Source: an uncultured Lentisphaerota bacterium
GTDB lineage: Bacteria > Verrucomicrobiota > Kiritimatiellia > CAIQIC01
Direction of reading: 5' to 3'
Assembly: GCA_903896925.1 (NCBI GenBank)
Contig: CAITZM010000092.1
Location: 1-32,174, forward strand
Length of the DNA: 32,174 nt
The notes below the pieces were generated by a model that worked only from the letters and a program-made list of their open reading frames with translations, did not search any database and was not told the DNA's origin. Of this stretch, positions 32,156-32,174 are shown piece after piece (position 1 is the stretch's first letter; every line of letters starts with the position of its first letter). A program made the translations under genes and the position numbers.

Positions 32156-32174
32156 TCCCCGAGGGGAAGGGGAA
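32149..32174. repeat. Perfect 12-bp palindrome at the window end
   Basis: TTCCCCTTCCCC and GGGGAAGGGGAA are separated by GA. The right arm equals the sequence expected from reading the left end of the window outward in reverse. It could be an IS-internal hairpin, or the point where assembly turned back on an inverted repeat. Confidence 0.6.

Noticed and set aside
1..32174. Linear replicon with hairpin telomeres
   Set aside because: Terminal inverted repeats ending in a palindrome would fit, but both ends interrupt chromosomal-type genes and look like an IS end. No telomere resolvase is present. A multicopy IS is the simpler explanation.
1..32174. Diversity-generating retroelement, CRISPR array or defence island
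   Set aside because: Looked for because of the FGE-like fold and the integrase remnant. No reverse transcriptase, regularly spaced repeats, cas genes, restriction enzymes or toxin-antitoxin pairs were found.

Overview
The window looks like a metagenome or draft contig from a GC-rich member of the PVC superphylum (Verrucomicrobiota, Kiritimatiellota or Lentisphaerota). This is an inference from gene content and repeats. Secreted ThuA-like proteins, a Tat-exported Gfo/Idh/MocA oxidoreductase, a GH106-like rhamnosidase, a HEAT plus PQQ-propeller protein, pilin domains joined to an FGE/SUMF1 domain, and dispersed 'GGCACGGGC/GCCCGTG' and 'TTCCAA/TTGGAA' palindromes are typical of that group. No 16S rRNA or other strong phylogenetic marker is present.

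Both ends are the same 125-bp sequence in opposite orientation (1-125 and 32031-32155). It has spaced subterminal repeats like the end of an IS21-type insertion sequence, and each copy interrupts a gene. On the left it truncates a minus-strand tyrosine integrase after about 30 codons, next to a tRNA-Arg(UCU). On the right it removes the leader peptide of a type IV prepilin. The contig therefore probably stops at a multicopy IS on each side.

Region by region: 0.1-0.5 kb holds the integrase remnant and tRNA-Arg. 0.5-3.0 kb is a two-gene operon of an inactive-transglutaminase/7TM membrane protein and an ATP-grasp ligase-like protein. 3.2-4.3 kb has an FKBP-type prolyl isomerase with an odd in-frame extension beyond its stop, then a cluster of palindromes. 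4.3-7.2 kb holds ppnP, a Gfo/Idh/MocA oxidoreductase and a ThuA-like protein. 7.3-21.8 kb is a plus-strand run of exported proteins: a GH42-like hydrolase, a HEAT/PQQ-propeller protein, an M13 metallopeptidase, a TPR protein, a second ThuA protein and a GH106-like rhamnosidase. 21.8-22.3 kb has a terminator and a REPIN-like composite repeat. purT follows, and then everything to the right is on the minus strand: a polyprenyl-sugar type GT2 coupled to a PA14-tailed polytopic glycosyltransferase, a large secreted coiled-coil protein preceded by a small basic ORF, and a more AT-rich block of pilin-domain genes (29.3-32.0 kb).

Functionally the centre reads as polysaccharide and sugar-derivative processing at or outside the inner membrane (GH42-like, GH106-like, ThuA, Gfo/Idh). 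It is set among mostly single-gene transcription units that share a recognisable promoter: TTGACT, 15-17 nt, then (A/G)AnAAT, then often CGCGCGTG and a short GTGyTTnnnCAG block. No CRISPR array, reverse transcriptase, toxin-antitoxin pair or defence system was seen. The most distinctive observations are the promoter family with its conserved downstream block, the IS-truncated genes at both ends, the pilin-domain/FGE fusion, the PA14-tailed glycosyltransferase and the composite palindromic element.
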